Source: Flavobacteriaceae bacterium UBA2765 (lineage in GTDB: Bacteria; Bacteroidota; Bacteroidia; Flavobacteriales; Flavobacteriaceae). Taken from it: DNA of 34,097 nt. The DNA is taken from the NCBI GenBank assembly GCA_002352665.1, contig DEIV01000111.1, positions 1-34,097 of the forward strand, read 5' to 3'. This document shows, piece by piece, positions 8,828 to 17,362 of the stretch. The notes below the pieces were generated by a model, which saw only the letters and a list, made by a program, of their open reading frames with translations, was not told where the DNA came from and made no database searches. Both the position numbers and the translations under genes were made by a program. Numbering within the stretch: position 1 is the first letter of the stretch; each line of letters starts with the position of its first letter.

Positions 8828-9391
8828 TTATGATTTTGAGGCGTTTATAATTTCTGCCAATAATTTTTTAGCCCTTAATAACTTTACTTTGATATTACTC
8901 ATGGGTTCATCAAGCTCTTTTGACATTTCTTTATAGCTCATTTCTTGAAAAAAACGAAGATTTATAATTTCTTGATAATGGGGTTTTAATTGTTTGATAA
9001 AGGCCAATAATTGAGCTAAATTTTGTTCAATGATCAATTTATCTGCAGGACTGGGTTCTTCATCCTCTATTTTATAAGCTTCAAAATCACCTTTGTTTAT
9101 AGATACAGTTTCAGTCTTTCTCTTTCTTAACTGATCTATGAGTAAATTATTAGCAATAGAAAATAACCACGTTTTGAATTCGTAAATTTCATTGAAAGTA
9201 GCAATTTTATCAAAGGCCTTGGCAAAAGTTCTAATGGTTAGATCTTCTGCTTCATTTTCATTATTGGTTTTATTCAGTATAAATCTATAGACATCTTTCC
9301 AAAACATATTTAGCAAAAAAGTATAGGAAGTCTCATCTCCTTCTTTTGCTTTATTGATACTATTTATGATATTTTTTGTTTTTTTTACCAA
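8828..9391 (-). CDS. ECF-type RNA polymerase sigma factor
   Basis: The 187-residue protein has the two-domain layout of group 4 sigma factors. Region 2 covers about residues 20-90, with YRFILNKTNNENEAEDLTIRTF (split here as region 2.1-2.2) and FKTWLFSIANNLLIDQLRK; region 4 covers about 125-185, with LKPHYQEIINLRFFQEMSYKE. The only in-frame start is a TTG at 9391, which overlaps the end of the glycosyltransferase gene by 7 nt, so translation is coupled. No anti-sigma gene is adjacent. It may control its own operon or envelope genes; the target is not visible. Confidence 0.9.
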   Translation of the reverse strand: MVKKTKNIINSINKAKEGDETSYTFLLNMFWKDVYRFILNKTNNENEAEDLTIRTFAKAFDKIATFNEIYEFKTWLFSIANNLLIDQLRKRKTETVSINKGDFEAYKIEDEEPSPADKLIIEQNLAQLLAFIKQLKPHYQEIINLRFFQEMSYKEMSKELDEPMSNIKVKLLRAKKLLAEIINASKS

Positions 9392-10485
9392 GATTTAGGC
9401 TTTGCAATTAAATTATAGATATACAGGGTAAACTGCATAAAAATTGTTAAAAGATCTAATACAGGTAACCATAAAACCAAGTCATTTTCATGTAGTTTTT
9501 TAGCAACTTTCCCTAAAATGATATATTGAAAAATCAGTCGTATTAAGATGAATATGATTACAAGTTGTGCATTAAACGATAAAGTAAGTAATATTATTGC
9601 TAATAGCCAAAATAGAAATTGAGAAAGAAAATAAAGGCCTAATAATAATTTATGAATAGGTTTATAATGATTTGCGGTTGTGATATGTCTTCTTTTTTGA
9701 TGGTACCAATCTTTAAATCTTTGATGGACTTCAGAAACCGTAAAACTGTTTTTGCCGAAGCAAATGCTCGTATTTTGTTTTGTAGCTATTTGATTGATCA
9801 ATAGATCATCATCACCTGATTTTATATGTTTGTGATTTTCTAAACCGTTTGCTTCTAAGAATAATTCCTTTTTATAGGCTAAATTTCTACCAACACCCAT
9901 GTAGGGTAATCCAATTGTAGTGTAAGAAAAATATTGGGTTGCGGTGAGTAAAGTCTCAAAGCGGATAAGTTTATTGAGAAATGAATGGTTTATTTTTTGA
10001 TAAGTACCATATCCTAAAACAATACTTTTAGCATTGGTAAAATTGGAGCATATTTCGGTAAGCCATTCTTTAGATGGTACTTGGCAATCAGCATCAGTAA
10101 AAACCAAGTAGTCATTAGCTGCATTTGCAATCCCTTTAGTGATAGCATTTTTTTTATTTCCGGTATAGTCCGAAGTTTTATCAATATCTATAATTTTTAA
10201 ATGCGGATATTCTTTTTTAAAATGAGTAAGTACAGATAGTGAGTTGTCTATAGAAGCATCATTAACTACAATTACTTCAAATTTAGGATAGTTTTGTGTC
10301 AGTATACTTTCTAAATGTTGTTTTAGATTATCGGCTTCATTTTTGGCACATATAATTACAGAAATAGGAGCTTGTTTAGAGGTACGGTGCTGATGTTTTA
10401 AAAATGCAAATTTGCTAAAAAGTAAAAAATAAGAAATTTGGACTACAATGACTAGCGTAAATATTGCATATAAAATAGTTAACAT
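9385..10485 (-). CDS. family 2 glycosyltransferase, membrane-anchored
   Basis: The 366-residue protein has an N-terminal membrane helix (residues 2-24), a GT-A domain starting PISVIICAKNEADN, and two or three C-terminal helices (about 280-360). Catalytic motifs are present: TDADC (D131, D133) for metal/nucleotide-sugar binding, SGDDD (D225-D227) for the base region, and QKRRH (263-267), the QxxRW-like motif of processive enzymes. It probably builds a lipid- or polysaccharide-linked glycan at the inner membrane; donor and acceptor are unknown. It lies 15 nt after the small Cys-rich gene and overlaps the ECF sigma gene. Confidence 0.92.
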   Translation of the reverse strand: MLTILYAIFTLVIVVQISYFLLFSKFAFLKHQHRTSKQAPISVIICAKNEADNLKQHLESILTQNYPKFEVIVVNDASIDNSLSVLTHFKKEYPHLKIIDIDKTSDYTGNKKNAITKGIANAANDYLVFTDADCQVPSKEWLTEICSNFTNAKSIVLGYGTYQKINHSFLNKLIRFETLLTATQYFSYTTIGLPYMGVGRNLAYKKELFLEANGLENHKHIKSGDDDLLINQIATKQNTSICFGKNSFTVSEVHQRFKDWYHQKRRHITTANHYKPIHKLLLGLYFLSQFLFWLLAIILLTLSFNAQLVIIFILIRLIFQYIILGKVAKKLHENDLVLWLPVLDLLTIFMQFTLYIYNLIAKPKSW

Positions 10486-10500
10486 TAGCTAAAATTAGCT

Positions 10501-10704
10501 TTAGTTATGTTGAGGTTCTTTACAAGTATCAAATTGATCAGATGGTTTACCACAATAACCACAAGATGCTCCATCTTTGTTTAAATGTGGATTCTGGCTG
10601 GCACAGGTACCGGCAAATTTGCCATCTTTTTTTGCCCAAATTTTAATAGAAATACCTGCAAATGCAAGTGCTAAAATACCTAAGGTCAATAACAAAAGTT
10701 TCAT
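10501..10704 (-). CDS. small Cys-rich membrane or secreted protein
   Basis: The 67-residue product has an N-terminal hydrophobic helix (residues 2-20) followed by a polar tail with four cysteines, C34, C48, C51 and C61 (GTCASQNP, CGYCGKP, DTCKE), which suggests a small zinc-binding knot. Similar short proteins are common in Flavobacteriia and usually carry no named function. It is the first gene of the five-gene minus-strand operon. The TATCTTTG element on the minus strand of 10721-10728 puts the transcript start about 10 nt before the ATG. Confidence 0.75.
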   Translation of the reverse strand: MKLLLLTLGILALAFAGISIKIWAKKDGKFAGTCASQNPHLNKDGASCGYCGKPSDQFDTCKEPQHN

Positions 10705-10720
10705 CTCTTTTAATTTTTTA

Positions 10721-10728
10721 CAAAGATA
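10721..10728 (-). promoter_or_regulatory. -7 element of the 10704-7166 operon promoter
   Basis: The minus strand reads TATCTTTG, an exact TAnnTTTG match, 17-24 nt upstream of the first ATG of the operon. No clear -33 TTTG is seen. Confidence 0.45.
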
Positions 10729-10808
10729 CTTAAATATGGCTGAATAGAATAATGATAAATATTTTTATTATATTCAAACTCGATTATATATTAGAAAATT
10801 TATTACGC

Positions 10809-10898
10809 TTTGAAACTGTTTCAAAATATATCTACGCCTTTGGCGGATACTTTTAAAAGTTTAACCGTAGCAATGCTACACTAAAACTTTTAAAAAGT
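10809..10898. repeat. run of three hairpins upstream of aquaporin gene
   Basis: Three back-to-back inverted repeats: TTTGAAA-CTG-TTTCAAA (10809-10825); CGCC-TTT-GGCG (10835-10845); and a long one with arms ACTTTTAAAAGTTT (10849-10862) and AAACTTTTAAAAAGT (10884-10898) that enclose a perfect GTAGC-AAT-GCTAC (10867-10879). The block ends 84 nt before the aquaporin ATG. It resembles a dispersed palindromic element more than a terminator, since no T-run follows. Confidence 0.7.
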
Positions 10899-10982
10899 TA
10901 TATTTTCTTACATTTTCAACCCTCATAACAAAGTTCTATGCATAATCGGGTTTAAGCAACTATTAACCAAACTTTATAAATT

Positions 10983-11660
10983 ATGAAAAAATATTTAGCA
11001 GAAATGTTCGGAACTTTTGTTCTTGTTTTTATTGGCTGTGGTAGTGCAGTTATTGCAGGTGGAGACGTTGGATTTTTAGGAATTTCGTTTGCTTTTGGTA
11101 TTGCAGTACTGGCCATGGTATATGCCATTGGTGCAGTATCTGGTTGCCATATTAACCCTGCTATTACTGTGGGGATGTTGGTCGCCGGAAAAATTAATAT
11201 GAAAGATGCCGGTGGCTATGTGTTATTCCAAATAATTGGTGCTATTTTAGGAGCCGGTGTGTTATATTTAATTGCGAGTGGACTGGCAGATTATGATATT
11301 GCTATTAATGGATTAGGTCAAAACGGATATGATATTGGCTCTCCAAAAGGATATGGTATGCAATCGGCATTTATAGCAGAGGTAGTATTAACTGCCATTT
11401 TTTTATTGGTTATTTTTGGCGTAACACATAAAGATGCACCGGGTACCTTTGCCGGCATTGCCATAGGGTTAGCACTAACGATGATACACATAGTAGGTAT
11501 TCCTATTACAGGTACATCTGTTAATCCTGCTAGAAGTATTGGTCCTGCATTATTTGTACAAGGAGAAGCCTTAACACAGTTGTGGTTATTTATTATAGCT
11601 CCAATTATAGGTGCTGTTTTTGGTGCTTTACTATGGAAAATTATTAAACCCGTAGGATAG
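10983..11660 (+). CDS. aqpZ: aquaporin (AqpZ-type water channel)
   Basis: Inner-membrane channel of the MIP family, 225 residues, six membrane helices and two half-helices. Both NPA motifs are intact: HINPAIT (NPA 58-60) and SVNPARS (NPA 181-183). The selectivity-filter residues match E. coli AqpZ: F38, H169, T178 and R184. The His and the Phe favour a narrow water channel over a glycerol facilitator, and no glycerol genes are nearby. The gene is transcribed alone and ends at a strong terminator. Confidence 0.95.
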   Translation: MKKYLAEMFGTFVLVFIGCGSAVIAGGDVGFLGISFAFGIAVLAMVYAIGAVSGCHINPAITVGMLVAGKINMKDAGGYVLFQIIGAILGAGVLYLIASGLADYDIAINGLGQNGYDIGSPKGYGMQSAFIAEVVLTAIFLLVIFGVTHKDAPGTFAGIAIGLALTMIHIVGIPITGTSVNPARSIGPALFVQGEALTQLWLFIIAPIIGAVFGALLWKIIKPVG

Positions 11661-11678
11661 GAAAATTATATACAAATT

Positions 11679-11708
11679 AAAAATTCCGCTTTTTTAGCGG
11701 AATTTTTT
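11679..11708. terminator. bidirectional terminator after aquaporin gene
   Basis: AAAAATTCCGCT pairs with AGCGGAATTTTT around a TTTTT loop, with a T-run after it on each strand. It begins about 18 nt after the aquaporin stop and about 32 nt from the stop of the convergent lipoprotein gene, so it serves both. Confidence 0.9.
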
Positions 11709-11740
11709 GGTTCCGGGCGTTGTATTAATTAATGCAAATT

Positions 11741-12694
11741 TTAGTTTTTATCTGTAATTTCTTTTCCAATCTTTATATATTCGTCCTGTACAATTTGAGG
11801 CATTCCTCCTGCTCCGATAGCTTCAGGAAAATCAAAACCATTAGGCCAAAAATAGCCAAGCATAGCAATTACTTTGGGTTCTGATTTTGCCAAATTATAA
11901 TAATTTTGTGCTACTTCTTTCATTTCATTTATTTCAATGTTCCCCACAGTACCATGTGCCCAACTGATATAATGACTATCCATAATGACGACTAGTTTTT
12001 GATCCGGATCGGTAAGTTTAGTGCTAAGAAGTGCAAATTCTTGCTGAAAATCAGAATTTGTATTAGGATCTTTTACAAAATAATGATCAAACCCTATCCA
12101 ATTTACTGAACTAGGTACCTTAAAATTATTCAAAATTGGGTATGCTTCGATCACCATTATAGGTATGGTAGGAAATTTACTTTTTACATAGTCGGTTGCC
12201 AATTTTAATTCATTAAAGCTAATGCCATTCCAAGTGGGCTCTTCTCCTATATAAAAAGCATTGATCAATTGTTGATTTGTTTGCAGCTGGTTGGTGGCTA
12301 CAAAATCGTCCCATCTTTGTTGATAATCACCTCTAAGATCGTAATCTGTACCCGATTGGCTATTGGTACCCACAATTTCAAAGAAGATTTCATTCAGGTG
12401 TAAAATACTCTGCATATCTAGTTGATTCATATCATTCATTCTTTGTATGATATTATCTGTAGGGTTAACAACCAATATATCAGCAACATTAGAGAAAGGA
12501 GCAACTTCGTCTATATAATTGGTTTTGGTTATGGCATCAGTTGGGTCATCCCAATACGTATCAACTAGTGTGAATCCGAAATATTTTAGGTGACTGGTAT
12601 CTACGGGTATTTGAGCTTCAGAATCTTTTGTACAAGATAATAGTGTCAAAAAAAGTATGAATAAGATGCTATAATATTTAATGCAGATGTTCAT
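11741..12694 (-). CDS. lipoprotein with glycoside-hydrolase-like TIM barrel
   Basis: The 317-residue protein has a lipoprotein signal ending TLLSC (C21). The rest reads like a beta/alpha barrel of the glycoside hydrolase superfamily: alternating strands, with acidic residues at strand ends in FYIGEEPTW, PIMVIEAYP and WIGFDHY, and aromatic-rich loops (MLGYFWPNGFDFP). I cannot assign a GH family. Such proteins act on glycans at the cell surface or periplasm, but catalysis here is inferred from pattern only. It faces the aquaporin across a shared terminator. A perfect 11-bp inverted repeat lies 23-56 nt upstream of its ATG and may be an operator. Confidence 0.6.
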   Translation of the reverse strand: MNICIKYYSILFILFLTLLSCTKDSEAQIPVDTSHLKYFGFTLVDTYWDDPTDAITKTNYIDEVAPFSNVADILVVNPTDNIIQRMNDMNQLDMQSILHLNEIFFEIVGTNSQSGTDYDLRGDYQQRWDDFVATNQLQTNQQLINAFYIGEEPTWNGISFNELKLATDYVKSKFPTIPIMVIEAYPILNNFKVPSSVNWIGFDHYFVKDPNTNSDFQQEFALLSTKLTDPDQKLVVIMDSHYISWAHGTVGNIEINEMKEVAQNYYNLAKSEPKVIAMLGYFWPNGFDFPEAIGAGGMPQIVQDEYIKIGKEITDKN

Positions 12695-12716
12695 TTTATG
12701 TTTTATTCATTAGAAA

Positions 12717-12750
12717 GGTATAATATTGCTCAATGGGATAATATTATACC
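12717..12750. promoter_or_regulatory. operator-like inverted repeat upstream of lipoprotein gene
   Basis: GGTATAATATT (12717-12727), 12 nt spacer, AATATTATACC (12740-12750): a perfect 11-bp inverted repeat, 23-56 nt before the ATG of the minus-strand lipoprotein gene. No T-run follows on the transcribed strand, so an operator or 5' leader hairpin is more likely than a terminator. Confidence 0.55.
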
Positions 12751-12934
12751 ATAAAATACTATTTTTTGTTTTGAAATTTCAAGGTTTCATGTATGATTTT
12801 ATTACGTGAGAACTAAGATAACAAATAAAGAGAAACCCATAATTTAGCAGCGAAAATTTTTCGAAAGGAAAATCCGTTGCCAAATAAGCAATTATCATTG
12901 AAGTTATGCACAAAAGTAAATTATTAATTTTTTA

Positions 12935-13585
12935 TCACAATTCTTTATCGGCAACAGTTTTCATTTTTCTTTTCCAATAGACGATATAAAAGGTGCCCAG
13001 AATTGTTGGCAGTGTCCAAGCAATTAAATTTCCAATTCCTAAACCGGCAATAATGAATGCGGTTATTGAAGCAATTAATGCACCAATCATTTTTCCAATA
13101 TGTGCTATTAACCATGCATTTTTCTGATTCCTGGAATTTTTATAAAATCTAAAATCTTTAAGGGTCAAGAATAGTCCAAATCCCCCAAAAAACAAATACA
13201 ATATGCTAAATGAGATACTATTCAGGACTCCATAAAATCCTATGATAATCATTATCGAAGACAAGAAAAACATACTTCCAGAAACAATTTTGTCAATCCA
13301 ATGGGCTTTTGCTTTTGTTTTAAATGTTAAAGCTCTATTTCCCGTCAAAACAAGATATATTGTAAATAAACCAATTAAGAATAAAAATAAATTTTCGTGA
13401 TTAGGCATCCAAGATATTGGAATTGAAATGAGCGAACTACTTATCATTCCCATCGAGAATAGTTTCCCCATTTTCTTGTGTAATGAGCTTCCTTTTTTAA
13501 CTATTACACTTCCAATTCCTGAAATTAATCCGATGCCACCAAAGAATGCGTGAATGTAAATCAAAATTTTAATTGTTTCTTCCAT
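12935..13585 (-). CDS. DUF2306-like integral membrane protein
   Basis: The 216-residue protein has about six membrane helices. The N-terminus IYIHAFFGGIGLISG followed by KKGSSLHKKMGKLFSMGM fits the pattern of DUF2306-type proteins (a His in helix 1, then G-x-x-HKxxG before helix 2). A second His in LIAHIGKMIGA is also conserved-looking. Function unknown; paired histidines hint at heme or redox binding, unproven. The frame is open to a TTG at 13612, but the ATG at 13585 gives a better N-terminus. It stands alone in an accessory region. Confidence 0.6.
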   Translation of the reverse strand: MEETIKILIYIHAFFGGIGLISGIGSVIVKKGSSLHKKMGKLFSMGMISSSLISIPISWMPNHENLFLFLIGLFTIYLVLTGNRALTFKTKAKAHWIDKIVSGSMFFLSSIMIIIGFYGVLNSISFSILYLFFGGFGLFLTLKDFRFYKNSRNQKNAWLIAHIGKMIGALIASITAFIIAGLGIGNLIAWTLPTILGTFYIVYWKRKMKTVADKEL

Positions 13586-13740
13586 TGGTCTTAATTGAGT
13601 TTGACGATTCAAAATTCTAATTATAGTTTTGAATTAGGAAGTTTAAAATGCTGATTTGTTGTTTTTTAATGATGAGTTGTCAAAATTGCTAACGATAATA
13701 GCATAGAAACATTGTGTTTATAGCTGTTATACCGGTAAGG

Positions 13741-13840
13741 GATTATAATTCTTTAAAATTCATAACTTTTCCGCCTTGATAGTCATTAGGATATTCACAT
13801 GCCTCATAACTAATATAAATTGTTACCTGAGTTTTTTATA
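13741..13840 (-). pseudogene. possible short gene remnant
   Basis: On the minus strand a frame ends YEACEYPNDYQGGKVMNFKEL and a TAA near 13752. The composition is protein-like and unlike random AT-rich sequence, but a stop codon lies about 30 codons upstream and no start exists. It could be the tail of a decayed gene. Weak evidence. Confidence 0.25.
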
Positions 13841-13850
13841 GAAAAATGTA

Positions 13851-14351
13851 CTATAAGTATTTATACTCTTTTAATTTTTCAAAAAAGGAGTCTCTATATT
13901 CTGCAGTGATATAGTTTTCCTCAACTGGATTGAAGGCTAAAAAATAAGCCGAATCAGGTTTGTAATAAGTTTTTCTAATGATGAAGAAATAATTACCAAT
14001 ATTAATTTCTGGCTTATCATTAAGTGTTAAATATATTGGAGCTCGTTTTCTTGGTTTTTTGAGTAAATCTATGCCTTTAATATCTTCTTTGTTAATTTTG
14101 ACTTTGGTAAATGGAGATTTATATTCAATATATTTTTCTGCAATATAGATTTTAGAAAGAAACATTTTATTTATAGTCATAAAACAAATTATAGCAAAAG
14201 CAAATACCGGCACTAAAACAGGATACAAAAAATCACCATTTTCTTTAACTCTAAAGAAAGTAAATAGAAAGAATATAACTAAAAGTCCACTAAAAATCAG
14301 AAGAAACCATTGTAAGAAATTGTTTTTGTTTGCGTAGTTAAATGTATCCAT
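13851..14351 (-). CDS. membrane protein with PH-like C-terminal domain, hypothetical
   Basis: The 166-residue product has two membrane helices (about residues 12-33 and 41-62) and a C-terminal domain of about 100 residues, starting IYIAEKYIEYKSPFTKVKI. Short strands followed by a terminal helix (AEYRDSFFEKLKEYKYL) resemble small bacterial PH-like domains attached to paired helices. I do not recognise a specific family. It is isolated, with over 200 bp of non-coding DNA on each side. Confidence 0.6.
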   Translation of the reverse strand: MDTFNYANKNNFLQWFLLIFSGLLVIFFLFTFFRVKENGDFLYPVLVPVFAFAIICFMTINKMFLSKIYIAEKYIEYKSPFTKVKINKEDIKGIDLLKKPRKRAPIYLTLNDKPEINIGNYFFIIRKTYYKPDSAYFLAFNPVEENYITAEYRDSFFEKLKEYKYL

Positions 14352-14595
14352 TTTTTATATTTAAATAATTGTTAGAAGACCGCTTAGCATAGTTAAATAT
14401 TGACCTTAAACTATCTCTAATTGTCTTTAAGTTCTTGTGCAATGGGTTTTATTATTAACAAACGTATTTTATTTTTCAATATTTTACAGTCAAATTAAAT
14501 CCTATGCCAACACTACCTAATTTCTTCTATTCTCCTTGACTTGTTTGTCGAGTAATAATTGGTTTTCCAAGAAGATTAACGGAAAAGAATATTTC

Positions 14596-15297
14596 TTAAT
14601 CTTGCTTTTGCTTTTCGATAAGTTCAACTGTAAAATAGAAATCCTCCTTAATAACAATATTGTATTTGGAAAGGTCTAATGTAAATTCACCTTTACTGAT
14701 ATCTATTTCAAAAATTATATTTTCATTAATAATTCGTTGAAAAGGCAATTCATTTTTTAGATTATAGAAGTTTAATCTAAATTTCACTGATTCACTAGTA
14801 TTGGAAGTTATATTGGTATGAAATTTCTCAATATAAGTTGGACTTTTCTTAATCTTAATTTTAAGTCCTAACTCATGTCCAAGAGGTGCATTTCTAAAAC
14901 CACCTCGCATCATTTCTGATTTCGTTTTATTTCCTAAAACCTTTTCTTTCAAGCCTTTTGAAGATATCACAACTTCATTTAGCTCAATAATATCAGGTAA
15001 TAGTTCTAGCGTGGTATGTAGTTTCATTTTTGAGAGGAATTCATGGGCAATAAAAGATTTGGATTCATAACCTATTGATGAAATTCTGATGGTGTCATTT
15101 TTAAATTCTTTTAGTATTTCAAGTTTGAAATTGCCGTTTTTATCAGAAACAGTTCCTTTATCTTTATTTAATATTCCAATGTTTACATACGGAATGGGCT
15201 CCTTAGTTTCAGCATTTTTTATGACGCCATCCGCAGAATTTTGTCCAAAAACAGAATGATACATAAGGCATACTAAAAATATTATTGATAATCTCAT
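14596..15297 (-). CDS. carboxypeptidase-regulatory-like domain secreted protein
   Basis: The 233-residue protein has a signal peptide (residues 1-18, ending SVFGQ) and then a carboxypeptidase-regulatory-like beta-sandwich (about 20-95): GVIKNAETKEPIPYVNIG, GTVSDKNGNFKL, DTIRISSIGYESKSF. The rest, ending VVIKED-like strands, matches the decayed copy at 19822-20415 in order: ELNEVVIS, then KFRLNFYNLKNELP, then ENIIFEID and IVIKEDFYF. In Bacteroidota this N-terminal domain is found in outer-membrane TonB-linked proteins and in short periplasmic proteins such as this. Function unknown. Confidence 0.7.
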   Translation of the reverse strand: MRLSIIFLVCLMYHSVFGQNSADGVIKNAETKEPIPYVNIGILNKDKGTVSDKNGNFKLEILKEFKNDTIRISSIGYESKSFIAHEFLSKMKLHTTLELLPDIIELNEVVISSKGLKEKVLGNKTKSEMMRGGFRNAPLGHELGLKIKIKKSPTYIEKFHTNITSNTSESVKFRLNFYNLKNELPFQRIINENIIFEIDISKGEFTLDLSKYNIVIKEDFYFTVELIEKQKQD

Positions 15298-15332
15298 TTT
15301 AGTTTTTTTGTTTACTTAACATAAAAAGGTTA

Positions 15333-15423
15333 CACATTAACTATATTATTGAGTTAAAAATAGAAAATTAGCATTAAATAAGATTTCTAAATCAATTTTA
15401 TTAATAAAGATTAACTTATAACC
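15333..15423. repeat. upstream direct repeat, copy 1
   Basis: About 90 bp that align at roughly 75-80% by eye with 18451-18540, with an identical core ATTAAATAAGATTTCTAA. Each copy lies 40-150 nt upstream of a minus-strand gene (this one before the carboxypeptidase-regulatory-like gene). Confidence 0.6.
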
Positions 15424-15581
15424 ATACAGATGCTAGTGATCCCGTACGCCAGAATCACACTTAGCTTTCCTACTCCTCCAAATCAACCTGACAGCAAGGC
15501 AAGTTTGGAGGGCAGGGCAGGTAAAATATTAAATTGATTACTCAGCTATTGCTTTTCATAGGTCACGTTGTTGGCAATAAT

Positions 15582-17270
15582 TTATTTTTTTTGGATGAGT
15601 TTTAAAGTATAATCCATTACAGTATCTGTATCATTTAAATAGTCTTGAATACTTTGTGTAACGAAATGATCAGGCATTACACCTCTATCATCAGAGTTAG
15701 AACTTACTGCTGTTATATTAGTAAATCTACCAACCGAGTAGAAAACATCAGTATTCGTTAATTTAAATCGTTTTTGTCCACCTGTACAAAAGTGGTTTCC
15801 TCCTAATTCTTCTCCTACAATTGTTGACAATTTTAAGTCTTTTACAATAGACAAAATATGACCCGTCGTAGAGCTTCCTTCGCCATCAATTAAAAAATAT
15901 AACTTACCCTTAAAACTGGATTCAAATGGTTTAAATGATTTTTGAGCAATATCAGACCCTTCTGAAACCTTCTTATAAATGAATGCTTCTTTAGCAAGAT
16001 ACCTCAATAAATAAATACCTGTATTTCCTGGTCCTCCACTATTAGATCTCATATCAATAATTAAATTGTCAACTCCTTTTGAATTTATTTCATTAAAACT
16101 CTTATCAAGGAATTCTTTAAATATTGAAAAACGACTTCCATAATACTCAGAGTTTTTAATTGTAAGTACTGAGGTATTATCATTTATAAAATCTAGACAT
16201 AAATTTTTACCTTGACATAAGTTTGTCGAAAAATGACGAGATTGTGGCTTATAAGAAGACAATTGCTTTAACTTTATTGGTGTTTTTTTTCCTTTAATTG
16301 TAATTGTATATGATTTAGGAAAGTTTAAAGAATAAGGAATGTATGAAGTGAAATAACTATTTAAAAATATTTTTTTTGTAGTTTTAATTTTTCCTTGAGA
16401 TGGTATGTGACGAAAAATATCTTCCTTTATTTCCTCAATACTTTTAGCGTTTATCGTAAGTATTTCGCTTTCTTTTTTAACGTTAGTTTCTAAAGGGGCA
16501 GAAACATACAGTTTGTCATTTATTAATCTTACTTCTAACGGAAATCGTAACTCAATAGGTAACATTTCATCCTCTTGATTAAAATACCATAAACCAGAAT
16601 GTACACAATTAATATTTGCTACCATTTCACTACAATGCCAAATGAATTCGCTGTAGGTTGTGTTATTGGTTATTGAACTCTTCTTCTCTTCAACAACGTG
16701 CCAAAAGTCTTCTTTAGGCATAAATTTATATGGATGTGGATTTTCGGTAGTTAATGTATTTGCTAACTCATCTAAATCATCTAAATATTGTTGCTTTTGA
16801 TATACTTTATAAAATTTATTTTTATCACGATTTTCAAAATTCGAATTGATGATAATCTTTTCAGCATTTTCATTTTTAGGATTTAGTTCTAATGATTTCT
16901 TATAATTTTTTAAAGCCAATTCTGTATTGTTATTTGCTAAATATGCTTCACCTAAGCTATCATAAGGATTTGGTGAGTTAGGAAATTCAGAAACTAATAA
17001 CTCAAATATTTTAATTGCATCATCTATTCTATTATCATTAATTAATTGATATCCTAAATTATTTAACTCGTTTTCGTCATTAAAGTTATATGCCTCAACA
17101 TGTTCTTTTTTAAGTTTGGTATAATAAATTATGGCCGCATCAATATCATCATAAGTATTTTCTACAATGGCATTGTTAATCGATTTTTTTATTGATTTTT
17201 TGGTTTGGGTTTGACAACTGTTAATAAAAAATAGAGTTAATACAAGTAAAATTAATTTGTTGATTTTCAT
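15582..17270 (-). CDS. TPR and S41-family protease lipoprotein
   Basis: The 562-residue protein has a lipoprotein signal ending FFINSC (C19), two TPR-like repeats at about residues 45-130 (DRIDDAIKIFELLVSEFP, SPYD...NTELALKNYKKSLELNP), a middle region, and a C-terminal S41 peptidase core: NLIIDMRSNSGGPGN, then LIDGEGSSTTGH with the candidate catalytic Ser, a following Lys in SIVKDLK, and a closing VGEELGG. S41 (C-terminal processing/tricorn-like) enzymes use Ser-Lys. It is probably a periplasmic or surface protease. The start is set at the ATG of the lipoprotein signal rather than an ATG-less extension to 17336. The membrane AraC regulator lies 92 nt upstream on the same strand and may control it. 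Confidence 0.8.
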   Translation of the reverse strand: MKINKLILLVLTLFFINSCQTQTKKSIKKSINNAIVENTYDDIDAAIIYYTKLKKEHVEAYNFNDENELNNLGYQLINDNRIDDAIKIFELLVSEFPNSPNPYDSLGEAYLANNNTELALKNYKKSLELNPKNENAEKIIINSNFENRDKNKFYKVYQKQQYLDDLDELANTLTTENPHPYKFMPKEDFWHVVEEKKSSITNNTTYSEFIWHCSEMVANINCVHSGLWYFNQEDEMLPIELRFPLEVRLINDKLYVSAPLETNVKKESEILTINAKSIEEIKEDIFRHIPSQGKIKTTKKIFLNSYFTSYIPYSLNFPKSYTITIKGKKTPIKLKQLSSYKPQSRHFSTNLCQGKNLCLDFINDNTSVLTIKNSEYYGSRFSIFKEFLDKSFNEINSKGVDNLIIDMRSNSGGPGNTGIYLLRYLAKEAFIYKKVSEGSDIAQKSFKPFESSFKGKLYFLIDGEGSSTTGHILSIVKDLKLSTIVGEELGGNHFCTGGQKRFKLTNTDVFYSVGRFTNITAVSSNSDDRGVMPDHFVTQSIQDYLNDTDTVMDYTLKLIQKK

Positions 17271-17362
17271 TTTATTTAGATTTATTTCCCGCAATTTTAC
17301 ATTTCTATCTAGTAAAGAGTAATAAAAATAATGCAAGTTTGTTCTGATTTATAAAAAAGAAC

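Noticed and set aside
10983..11660. Glycerol facilitator (GlpF) call
   Set aside because: The selectivity-filter His and Phe are those of water channels, and no glycerol genes are near.
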